Shown here: positions 1 through 5,334 of the stretch, one piece after another
Numbering within the stretch: position 1 is the first letter of the stretch
Layout: every line of letters begins with the position of its first letter
From: an uncultured Methanobrevibacter sp.
GTDB taxonomy: Archaea; Methanobacteriota; Methanobacteria; Methanobacteriales; Methanobacteriaceae
Assembly: GCF_900314695.1 (NCBI RefSeq)
Contig: NZ_OMWD01000048.1
Location: 1-6,481, forward strand
DNA length: 6,481 nt
Direction: 5' to 3'
The notes under the pieces: model-generated
Database searches by the model: none
What the model saw: the letters and a program-made list of their open reading frames with translations, nothing else
Told to the model about the DNA's origin: nothing
Program-made: the position numbers and the translations under genes

Positions 1-114
1 CCATACTACGACAGATGCGAAATGAAATTCGAAAGATGCAAACATGAAAGACCACAACTCATCGACCTCGGAAACAAAAAAATCCGATGCTTCAAATACG
101 AAGAAGGTGCATAA
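1..114 (+). CDS. OppD/NikD-type ABC transporter ATPase, C-terminal fragment (5' end outside window)
   Basis: The window opens inside this gene; 37 codons and a TAA stop remain. The visible tail reads PYYDRCEMKFERC, then a KHERPQLIDLG stretch, and ends near IRCFKYEEGA. Three cysteines (residues 6, 13 and 30 of the fragment) and the P-x-L segment match the C-terminal 'oligo_HPY' extension, which is characteristic of the ATPases of peptide/nickel ABC importers. The nucleotide-binding domain itself lies upstream and is not seen. The stop codon is only 2 nt from the next ATPase start, and the ribosome binding site of that gene lies within this gene's last codons, so the two are probably translationally coupled. 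By family precedent it is the first of two cytoplasmic ATPases that power an importer. The substrate (peptide, nickel or metal chelate) cannot be told from the tail. Confidence 0.82.
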   Translation, partial: PYYDRCEMKFERCKHERPQLIDLGNKKIRCFKYEEGA

Positions 115-116
115 AA

Positions 117-731
117 ATGGAACTAAAAGCAACAAACATCTCATTTAAATACCCATCTGCAAAAGAGTACCTATTAAAAGACGTTAACCTAGAGCTGGAC
201 AACAGCAAAATTATGGGATTGATTGGAGACAGCGGAAGCGGAAAGTCTACATTGTGCAAAATTCTATCAGGATATGTTACAAACTACGAAGGTTCTGTGA
301 CTTTTGATGGAAATTCCCTCCCTAAAAAAGGATTCAAACCAGTCCAATTAATATATCAACATCCTGAAAAAGTAATGAATCCAAAATGGAAAATGGAACA
401 GGTATTAAAAGAATCATGGGATGTCTCAGATGATTTATTAAATGAATTCGGTATTCAAAAATCCTGGCTTACACGATACCCACAGGAACTATCCGGAGGA
501 GAGCTACAAAGATTTTCTGTTCTAAGATCTTTAAATCCAAATACTAAATTTTTAATAGCAGATGAAATGACCACCATGCTTGATGCAATAACACAAGTGC
601 AGATTTTAGATTCCGTGCTGAAAATAGTAAAACAAAGAAATATGGGATTTTTACTTGTAAGTCACGACATGGATTTGGTCGATACAATCTGTGATGACAA
701 AATCTATCTAAAGGATTTAAACAAAATTTAA
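117..731 (+). CDS. OppF/NikE-type ABC transporter ATP-binding protein (short form)
   Basis: This 204-residue cytoplasmic ATPase would supply ATP hydrolysis for a peptide/nickel-class importer. All catalytic motifs are present: Walker A GDSGSGKST (37-45), Q-loop glutamine in YQHPEK (Q81), signature LSGGELQR (125-132), Walker B FLIADE with catalytic E150 and a D-loop MLD (154-156), and switch histidine H183 in VSHD. The residue after Walker B is M rather than the common P or A (DEMTTMLDAIT), a variant I recall from NikE-like proteins. The protein ends about 20 residues after the H-loop and lacks the cysteine-containing C-terminal extension seen in its upstream partner. I chose ATG 117 because GAAGGTG (103-109) sits 7 nt upstream. 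An in-frame ATG at 87 would add ten residues but lies inside the preceding gene and has no good binding site. This is the last gene of its operon; an oligo-T tract follows. Confidence 0.9.
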   Translation: MELKATNISFKYPSAKEYLLKDVNLELDNSKIMGLIGDSGSGKSTLCKILSGYVTNYEGSVTFDGNSLPKKGFKPVQLIYQHPEKVMNPKWKMEQVLKESWDVSDDLLNEFGIQKSWLTRYPQELSGGELQRFSVLRSLNPNTKFLIADEMTTMLDAITQVQILDSVLKIVKQRNMGFLLVSHDMDLVDTICDDKIYLKDLNKI

Positions 732-738
732 TAATTTA

Positions 739-745
739 TTTTTTT
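739..745 (+). terminator. Oligo-T tract terminating the upstream ABC operon
   Basis: Seven consecutive T residues begin 8 nt after the stop of the short ATPase, within a T-rich stretch (about 735-749). Archaeal RNA polymerase commonly terminates on such runs without needing a hairpin, and I see no stem here. Its position at the end of the operon supports the call. Confidence 0.5.
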
Positions 746-776
746 ATTGTGCAATCAACCACACCAATATTTAAAT

Positions 777-784
777 TTTAAAAC
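777..784. repeat. Target-site duplication, left copy (TTTAAAAC)
   Basis: TTTAAAAC directly abuts the left end of the insertion sequence, and the identical 8 bp directly abut its right end at 2410-2417. The two copies sit at exactly symmetric positions when the terminal inverted repeats are aligned, as expected for a target duplication made on insertion. Confidence 0.78.
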
Positions 785-807
785 GTATCTGTAAATTTGT
801 TAGTTGG
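785..807. repeat. Left terminal inverted repeat of the insertion sequence
   Basis: It matches the right terminal repeat at 18 of 23 positions. The inner 12 bp (796-807, TTTGTTAGTTGG) are identical; mismatches lie at 786, 787, 789, 793 and 795. Weaker gapped similarity extends inward to about 819. Confidence 0.8.
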
Positions 808-1042
808 TAATTTGATTTTATGATTTTTTATCATGAAATTTTGAATATTTTTATTTTTTCGAAAATTTTTCCGAAAAATATATAAATTACCCCATTTTTT
901 CAAATTTTTATTTTCATTAAATTCATTCTTTTTATAATCTAATGATATTTGAATTATTATTTTTCTAATTATCTGTAAAATTTTATTGGATTCTTGCATA
1001 TTCTTTTGTATAGTTGTAAATTTAAAAATAGAAATCAATAAA

Positions 1043-1050
1043 TTTATATT
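1043..1050 (+). promoter_or_regulatory. Candidate TATA box (TTTATATT) of the transposase gene
   Basis: TTTATATT is preceded by a purine-rich GAAATCAATAA that could act as a TFB recognition element. An archaeal TATA box normally lies about 25-27 bp before the transcription start, which would place the start at about 1071-1075, on or next to the ATG at 1074. This predicts a leaderless or nearly leaderless transposase mRNA. A+T-rich DNA gives many chance TATA matches. Confidence 0.4.
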
Positions 1051-1102
1051 ATTGGAGATGCTTAAATAATATTATGCAAACAATCAAAAAAACATCTCCA
1101 AT
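1051..1102 (+). promoter_or_regulatory. Perfect 10-bp inverted repeat bracketing the transposase start codon
   Basis: ATTGGAGATG (1051-1060) and CATCTCCAAT (1093-1102) are perfect reverse complements separated by 32 nt that contain the ATG at 1074. In RNA, the left arm's GGAG (1054-1057), the only ribosome-binding-like string near this start, would be buried in the stem. A transcript starting at the predicted promoter near 1074 would lack the left arm and stay open. Read-through RNA from outside would fold. The repeat is seen; the regulatory role is inferred. Confidence 0.5.
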
Positions 1103-2402
1103 TAATAATTTAGAATCCATCCAATATATATTTTGTGTTGAATGTGACAATACTGTTGAACGTGAACCTAGGAAAGAAATTGAAGACAATAGTGTTCAAT
1201 TAGAGTTAATGAATCCTTTTTATGAGGTTAAACGTGAAAAACCAGCTAATATATCCTTTGATATGGATGAAAATGGTGTTTATTCTTATTCTGATCCTTT
1301 TTGTAAACATTGCCATTCTCATAAAGTTACAAAACACGGTTATAATTACAGGGATTTGATAACTGAAGATGGTGAACATTATATTGCTAAAGTTCAAAGA
1401 TATTATTGTCCTGATTGTGGTAAATATTCTCAAACAGAATTTATTGGTCAATATGAAAATTATTGTAATTTTTCTAATGAAACTAAAGAACGATCAATTG
1501 GTGTTCGTGAAATAAGTTGGTATCCATTCCGTAAATTAAAAGAATTATATCAAATTTTTTGCGGAATCATAATCTCTCATGAAACAGTTCGAAAAGCTCA
1601 AATAATAACAAATGATTTGTATTATTTAAATCAAGAAATTAAACCATCTGGTTTTTATGGTTATGATGTTCAATGGGAACCATTAGATGATGGATTCCAT
1701 TATAGACATTTATTATTTGATTTAATTAATAATGCATCAGTTGCAGAGTTATTGGCTCCCAATGAAGACCTTAAAACAACATATGATTTCATCAACAAAT
1801 CAGTAAAACCAATCCACAGAAAAGCCATTGTAACAGATTTAAAGCTAGGATATGATGGTGTTATGAATAAACTTGGATTTAAACATCAACATTGCACATA
1901 TCACTTAAGATTGGCTATAAATGAACGAATTAAGAAATTTTTAAAACAAAAAGATATAGAATTAAGAATTCACATCAAAAAAGAAAATGAAAAAATTTCA
2001 GAATACAAATTAAATAAGTTAATCAAAAAAGAAATTAATAAATTAGAAGATGAAATAAATATTTATAAACAATTATTATTTGAATTATTTGAACAACAAA
2101 CTTATGATAAAGCAATAAGTTACGTTAACATGTTAAAAAATGAAATAAATAATTTTCCAGAAGTTTTAAAAAATTACTTAAAAAAAGATTTTTTCCCAGA
2201 ATACAAAAAATTCATCTGGTTCCTTAAACCCGAATTTAAAGGAAAATTAACAAGAACTGACAATGATTCTGAAATGTACTTCCACGCAACACTACCCAAA
2301 GCTGAGAAAAAACGATACAGAACTGAAAACGGAGTATTTAATCAGATATACAACAGAAAAAATGGCTGGATGAAAAACATTAAATCCCAACTAACAAAAT
2401 GA
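1074..2402 (+). CDS. DDE-type transposase with N-terminal zinc ribbon
   Basis: This 442-residue protein should cut and join the ends of the insertion sequence. It begins with a variable segment containing CVEC (21-24). A zinc-ribbon-like set of two cysteine pairs follows (C77/C80 and C112/C115). A helix-turn-helix-like stretch lies at about 134-175. The likely catalytic core has D198 (YGYDVQWEP), D255 (VTDLKLGY) followed by HQHCTYH (271-277), and E400 (NDSEMYFH). This D-D-(C..H)-E order resembles MULE/IS256-like transposases. Between the second D and the E is a Lys/Glu/Asn-rich, probably helical or coiled-coil insertion (about 285-385). ATG 1074 is the first start codon after an in-frame stop at 1029-1031. 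The GGAG 16 nt upstream is too far for a normal binding site, so leaderless translation is plausible. The frame is intact. The TGA stop lies inside the right terminal repeat. The exact family is uncertain. Confidence 0.85.
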   Translation: MQTIKKTSPINNLESIQYIFCVECDNTVEREPRKEIEDNSVQLELMNPFYEVKREKPANISFDMDENGVYSYSDPFCKHCHSHKVTKHGYNYRDLITEDGEHYIAKVQRYYCPDCGKYSQTEFIGQYENYCNFSNETKERSIGVREISWYPFRKLKELYQIFCGIIISHETVRKAQIITNDLYYLNQEIKPSGFYGYDVQWEPLDDGFHYRHLLFDLINNASVAELLAPNEDLKTTYDFINKSVKPIHRKAIVTDLKLGYDGVMNKLGFKHQHCTYHLRLAINERIKKFLKQKDIELRIHIKKENEKISEYKLNKLIKKEINKLEDEINIYKQLLFELFEQQTYDKAISYVNMLKNEINNFPEVLKNYLKKDFFPEYKKFIWFLKPEFKGKLTRTDNDSEMYFHATLPKAEKKRYRTENGVFNQIYNRKNGWMKNIKSQLTK

Positions 2403-2409
2403 CACAGCC
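2387..2409. repeat. Right terminal inverted repeat of the insertion sequence
   Basis: Its reverse complement matches the left terminal repeat at 18 of 23 positions, with CCAACTAACAAA (2387-2398) perfect. It overlaps the last codons of the transposase, including the TGA at 2400-2402. The protein's C-terminus is therefore partly dictated by the element's end. Confidence 0.8.
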
Positions 2410-2417
2410 TTTAAAAC
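2410..2417. repeat. Target-site duplication, right copy (TTTAAAAC)
   Basis: It is identical to 777-784 and directly abuts the right end of the insertion sequence. The pair implies a pre-insertion spacer of about 284 bp between the two ABC operons. Confidence 0.78.
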
Positions 2418-2460
2418 ATAACACTACACATTTTAAAGATTTATTACAATAAATGTTTAT

Positions 2461-2499
2461 TTAATTAATCCATAAAATATATTAATTAATACTTTTTTT
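2461..2499 (+). terminator. Hairpin plus T-run downstream of the transposase
   Basis: TTAATTAAT (2461-2469) and ATTAATTAA (2481-2489) form a perfect 9-bp A-T stem with an 11-nt loop, followed by seven T residues (2493-2499). It lies outside the insertion sequence but would stop transcription leaving it, insulating the receptor promoter about 40 bp further on. The all-A-T stem is weak, so the T-run may be the working part. Confidence 0.4.
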
Positions 2500-2531
2500 G
2501 AAAAATTAATGAAAATGTAATACTTAAATTA

Positions 2532-2546
2532 GAAATATTTAAATAG
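2532..2546 (+). promoter_or_regulatory. Candidate archaeal promoter (TATTTAAATA) of the receptor-permease operon
   Basis: TATTTAAATA (2536-2545) is a good archaeal TATA box, preceded by purine-rich AGAAA that fits a TFB recognition element. Transcription would start near 2565-2570, giving an 80-nt leader before the ATG at 2649. It is the best such match in the 231-bp spacer right of the insertion sequence, though the A+T-rich background gives weaker alternatives. Confidence 0.45.
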
Positions 2547-2564
2547 TTAATAAATAATAAATTT

Positions 2565-2584
2565 TAATTAATTGTTATTAATTA
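2565..2584. promoter_or_regulatory. Inverted repeat TAATTAAT-N4-ATTAATTA, possible operator
   Basis: Perfect 8-bp arms (2565-2572 and 2577-2584) with a 4-bp spacer (TGTT) lie at the predicted transcription start, about 20 bp after the TATA box. That is a usual place for an archaeal repressor operator. TTAATTAAT also occurs at 2461-2469, 2482-2490 and 2564-2572. No specific regulator can be named; the arms do not match the NikR motifs I know (GTATGA or GTGTTAC half-sites). Confidence 0.3.
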
Positions 2585-2648
2585 TAGTAATAAAAATTAA
2601 CAAATAATTATGACAATTGCTTAACATTTAAATTTGGAGATATAGATA

Positions 2649-4268
2649 ATGGATACAAAATACATTATTGGAATCATAGCTGTAATTTTAATAGCTGTAA
2701 TCGCTGGAGCGGTCCTTTTCGGAGGATCATCCACACATAGAGCTGACGACGAACTCGTAGTTGCTGCTTACAGTCACGGAGGAGAACCGGAATCCGGTTT
2801 TGATCCAATACTTGGGTGGAACTACTTAGCAGAACCTTTAATACAATCAACATTATTAAAGATGACCCCAGACATGAACTATAAAAATGATTTGGCCACC
2901 AACTGGAGTGCCAATAGTAACTTTACAGAATATACCGTGAATATCAGAGATGGCGTCAAATTCACAGACAACACCACATTAGATGCTGAAGACGTAGCAT
3001 TTACCTACAACATGGCAAAAAATAATGGAACAAGTGACTTGGACTTCGGCACATTTAACAATGCAACTGCAGTAAATAAAACTACTGTCAAATTCTATTT
3101 AAATGAATCTGATTCAACATTTGTTGACAAACTAGCATATTTAGGTATCGTACCATCTGATTCATACAACAACAACACTTACGGATCAAACCCTGTTGGT
3201 TCCGGACCATATAAATTCGTACAATGGGATAAAGGTCAACAAGTAATCTTAGAGAAAAACCCTGATTACTATGGAAAACAACCTGAATTTAAAAAATTAA
3301 CAATCTTATTTGCTCAAAATGAAGCTGCATTCAATGCTGCTAAAAACCATGAAGTAGATGTTGCTGCAGTACCATTAGCATTCGCTAATGAAACAGTTGA
3401 CGGATACAATATGACATTACTCGATACCATTGACGTGAGAGGAATATCCTTACCAGTTACAAACAACACTGGAGAAAAAATTGAAGATGCACCAGTAGGT
3501 AACAATGTAACTTCTGATTTAGCAGTCAGACAAGCATTAAACTATGGTATTAACAGAACAGCAATTGCTGAAGGAGCATTGAACGGAATTGGATACCCTA
3601 ACTACGACGGTATTGCTCATCAATTACCATGGGCAAACAACGAATCAGCAATCAAAGACGGAAACATCTCAAAAGCTAAAGAACTCTTAAATGCCTCCGG
3701 ATGGAAAGATACTAACGGCGATGGAATCGTTGAGAAAAACGGTACCAAAGCTTCACTTAACATATACTACTCAGCATCCGCACCTGAAAGACAAGCTATT
3801 GCTGTAATGATTGGTGAACAAGCAAAAGAATTCGGAATCGAAATCAATGCAACCGGTGCTGAATGGGATGAAATCTATAAACATGAATACAGTGACCTTG
3901 TCGTATGGGGATACGGTTCTACTGATCCTTCAACCTTGAAAGGTGAATACTACAGTGAAAGCTTTGTTGATGGTACTGGAAACCCAGGACACTACAACAG
4001 CAGTGTTGTTGACGGACACATCCAAAACGCAATGAAAATGGATCGTAACGCTTCATTTGCAGAATGGTCTGATGTATCATGGGACGGCAGTCATGGCACA
4101 TCACCTAAAGGCGACGCAGCATGGTTGTGGGCCGGAGAAATTAAATACGGATACTTCGTAGATGATAGTTTAAACATATCTGAAGATACCGCTCTTATCC
4201 AACCTCACGGAGGAGATATCTTCTCAAACATCTATGACTGGACTCGTGTATCCTCAATAAACAAATAA
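2649..4268 (+). CDS. ABC transporter substrate-binding protein, SBP_bac_5 (peptide/nickel) class
   Basis: This 539-residue surface receptor captures the solute and delivers it to the two permeases encoded next. A hydrophobic helix (about residues 5-24) near the N-terminus is followed by GGSSTHRADDELVVAAYSHGGEPESGFDP. No cysteine follows the helix, so it is not a lipoprotein and is probably held by an uncleaved anchor or released as a secreted protein. The family pattern is clear: GFDPILGWN (50-58), the early L-T-W/F-T-D segment DGVKFTDNTTLDAEDVAFT, VGSGPYKFVQWDKGQQVILEKNPDYYG, DLAVRQALNYGINRTAIAEG, and GWKDTNGDGIVEKNG with an EF-hand-like D-x-N-x-D-G (354-359). I count 21 N-x-S/T sequons, consistent with archaeal N-glycosylation. 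GGAGAT (2636-2641) lies 7 nt before the ATG. The length is normal for the family. Substrate is undetermined: peptide, nickel or a metal chelate. Confidence 0.92.
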   Translation: MDTKYIIGIIAVILIAVIAGAVLFGGSSTHRADDELVVAAYSHGGEPESGFDPILGWNYLAEPLIQSTLLKMTPDMNYKNDLATNWSANSNFTEYTVNIRDGVKFTDNTTLDAEDVAFTYNMAKNNGTSDLDFGTFNNATAVNKTTVKFYLNESDSTFVDKLAYLGIVPSDSYNNNTYGSNPVGSGPYKFVQWDKGQQVILEKNPDYYGKQPEFKKLTILFAQNEAAFNAAKNHEVDVAAVPLAFANETVDGYNMTLLDTIDVRGISLPVTNNTGEKIEDAPVGNNVTSDLAVRQALNYGINRTAIAEGALNGIGYPNYDGIAHQLPWANNESAIKDGNISKAKELLNASGWKDTNGDGIVEKNGTKASLNIYYSASAPERQAIAVMIGEQAKEFGIEINATGAEWDEIYKHEYSDLVVWGYGSTDPSTLKGEYYSESFVDGTGNPGHYNSSVVDGHIQNAMKMDRNASFAEWSDVSWDGSHGTSPKGDAAWLWAGEIKYGYFVDDSLNISEDTALIQPHGGDIFSNIYDWTRVSSINK

Positions 4269-4280
4269 AATTATCACCCA

Positions 4281-4317
4281 ATGAGTTAAATTTTAATAAT
4301 TTAACTCATCTCTTTTT
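4281..4317 (+). terminator. Perfect 12-bp hairpin with T-rich tail between receptor and permease genes
   Basis: ATGAGTTAAATT (4281-4292) and AATTTAACTCAT (4298-4309) form a perfect 12-bp stem with a 5-nt loop, followed by TCTCTTTTTCCCTTTTT-like pyrimidine DNA (4306-4325). It begins 13 nt after the receptor stop and ends 32 nt before the permease start. Such structures after binding-protein genes typically act as partial terminators or 3' stability elements, so that the receptor is made in excess of the membrane parts. Confidence 0.65.
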
Positions 4318-4341
4318 CCCTTTTTATATAGGAGTTACATT

Positions 4342-5334
4342 ATGATTAAACATGAAAAACTATTGAAATTTTTAGGAAAAAAACTTGTCAGATTCATTAT
4401 CCTTCTTATTTTTGTCATTTTATTAAGCTTCATTCTCATCGATATGTCACCCATAAATCCTGTAAAAACATACATCAGCAATGTAATAATATCCCAAGAA
4501 CAAATTGCCACATTGGAAGCATATTGGGGAGTAAACGAACCGATTACAACCAAGATGATAAATTGGCTTGGAAATATCATCCATGGAGATTTCGGAACAT
4601 CACTGATTTTCAGAATTCCTGTCATAGATGTCATTAAGGAAAGATTTACAGCATCATTAGTATTGATGTTGACATCATGGATATTTTCAGGAATCTTAGG
4701 ATTTTTATTAGGAATCGTTGCCGGGTTTAAAAAGGACACAATAATTGATAAGGCAATAAAAGTATACTGTTACACCTTACAATCCGCACCAGCATTTTGG
4801 ATAGCTTTAGTCATGCTGATGATATTCAGCATTTATCTTGGATGGTTCCCAAGCGGATTGGGAGTTCCAATTGGAAGCTTAAGTGAAAACGTGACATTCT
4901 GGGAATGGTTAAACCGTTTGATACTGCCAATGGTGACCTTGAGTATTGTCGGAGTGGCTTCAATTACTTTATATACAAGAGATAAACTAATTGAGGTAAT
5001 GAATAGCGACTACTTCTTATTTGCAAAAGCAAGAGGAGAAAGCGGATGGAACATTATAAAAAGACATGGGGTGAGAAATGTCTTACTTCCAGCAATCACA
5101 TTACAGTTTTTAGGATTTTCTGAACTGTTTGGTGGAGCTGTTCTCGTAGAGCAAATATTCACATATCCTGGAATAGGTCAGGCTGCAGTATCGGCAGGTT
5201 TAAGAAGCGATGTGCCATTACTTTTAGGAATTGTTATTTTTAGCGCAATATTCGTTTACTGCGGCAATCTAATAGCAGACATTGTCTATAACTTCGTTGA
5301 TCCAAGAATTAAAGAAGGTGAAGAAGATGGTTAA
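4342..5334 (+). CDS. ABC transporter permease, DppB/NikB type
   Basis: This 330-residue integral membrane protein forms one half of the import channel. It begins with a basic N-terminus and a first membrane helix (about 16-34). The external/periplasmic-type segment with GDFGTSL (82-88) is typical of the first permease of this class. Further hydrophobic helices lie at about 104-127, 147-167, 193-212, 252-270 and 291-317. The cytoplasmic EAA loop that docks on the ATPase is FAKARGESGWNIIKRHGV...LLP (about 227-250), and the TYPGIGQA motif (274-281) and terminal DPRIK (320-324) are also family hallmarks. GGAG (4331-4334) lies 7 nt before the ATG. It follows the receptor gene after a 73-nt spacer with a strong hairpin, and its end overlaps the next permease by 8 bp. 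A nearby TTTATATA (4323-4330) is too close to serve as this start's promoter. Confidence 0.94.
   Translation: MIKHEKLLKFLGKKLVRFIILLIFVILLSFILIDMSPINPVKTYISNVIISQEQIATLEAYWGVNEPITTKMINWLGNIIHGDFGTSLIFRIPVIDVIKERFTASLVLMLTSWIFSGILGFLLGIVAGFKKDTIIDKAIKVYCYTLQSAPAFWIALVMLMIFSIYLGWFPSGLGVPIGSLSENVTFWEWLNRLILPMVTLSIVGVASITLYTRDKLIEVMNSDYFLFAKARGESGWNIIKRHGVRNVLLPAITLQFLGFSELFGGAVLVEQIFTYPGIGQAAVSAGLRSDVPLLLGIVIFSAIFVYCGNLIADIVYNFVDPRIKEGEEDG

Larger units (their letters stand above)
785..1073. other. 289-bp noncoding left region of the insertion sequence
   Basis: No credible gene is seen here on either strand. The region is extremely A+T-rich. Just inside the terminal repeat is a possible stem (TTTTATGAT 816-824 with ATCATGAAA 830-838, one G-T pair, T5 loop). 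A second inverted repeat follows (TTTTTCG 855-861 with CGAAAAA 872-878) and partly overlaps a TATA-like string (879-885). It ends with a TATA box and the inverted repeat that brackets the transposase start. It could hold promoter, transposase-binding or transcript-folding signals. An 86-codon reverse reading frame (778-1038) is judged spurious. Confidence 0.55.
785..2409 (+). mobile_element. Complete insertion sequence, 1625 bp, one DDE transposase, 8-bp target duplication
   Basis: The element is bounded by imperfect terminal inverted repeats. Positions 785-807 read inward match the reverse complement of 2387-2409 at 18 of 23 positions, with TTTGTTAGTTGG (796-807) against CCAACTAACAAA (2387-2398) perfect over 12. 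Allowing one gap, similarity continues to about 819 and 2376. Identical 8-bp repeats TTTAAAAC flank it on both sides. The only convincing gene is a 442-codon transposase whose stop codon lies inside the right terminal repeat. The left 289 bp are noncoding and contain several inverted repeats. The 8-bp duplication and roughly 29-bp ends recall ISM1, described from Methanobrevibacter smithii, but this element is longer than the about 1.2 kb I remember for ISM1. I therefore do not assign a family firmly. It inserted between two ABC operons without breaking a gene. Confidence 0.85.

Noticed and set aside
87..116. Upstream start adding MLQIRRRCIK to the short ATPase
   Set aside because: It lies inside the preceding gene and lacks a binding site, whereas ATG 117 has GAAGGTG at proper spacing and begins with the normal first strand of the domain.
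778..1038. An 86-codon reverse-strand reading frame left of the transposase
   Set aside because: It is Asn/Lys/Ile-rich with no recognisable motif, crosses the insertion-sequence boundary into the target duplication, and is what extreme A+T-rich DNA produces by chance.
2409..2438. CTTTAAAA...TTTTAAAG inverted repeat as a transposase terminator
   Set aside because: The left arm straddles the insertion-sequence boundary and target duplication, the loop is 14 nt, and no clear T-run follows, so it is probably a junction coincidence.
910..2516. ATTTTCATTAA (910-920) and TTAATGAAAAT (2506-2516) as alternative ends of the insertion sequence
   Set aside because: The 11-bp match is low-complexity A+T sequence, does not extend, and has no flanking duplication. 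The 785/2409 ends are better supported.
732..2648. CRISPR array, tRNA or other structured RNA in the spacers
   Set aside because: No regularly spaced repeats, cloverleaf-like arms or G+C-rich stems (the usual RNA-gene signal in such A+T-rich archaeal DNA) are visible.
4323..4330. TTTATATA as a separate promoter for the first permease
   Set aside because: Transcription would start about 25 bp downstream, near 4353-4355, which is inside the coding sequence and after the ATG at 4342. The string is also part of the ribosome-binding leader.
4335..4739. A 134-codon reverse-strand reading frame opposite the first permease
   Set aside because: It is a shadow of the well-supported permease on the plus strand, with no family motif or binding site. 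The other reverse frames under the receptor and permeases are rejected on the same ground.
5282..5326. Upstream TTG start adding 15 residues to the second permease
   Set aside because: There is no ribosome binding site there. ATG 5327 has AAGGTGA 6 nt upstream and gives a typical short overlap.
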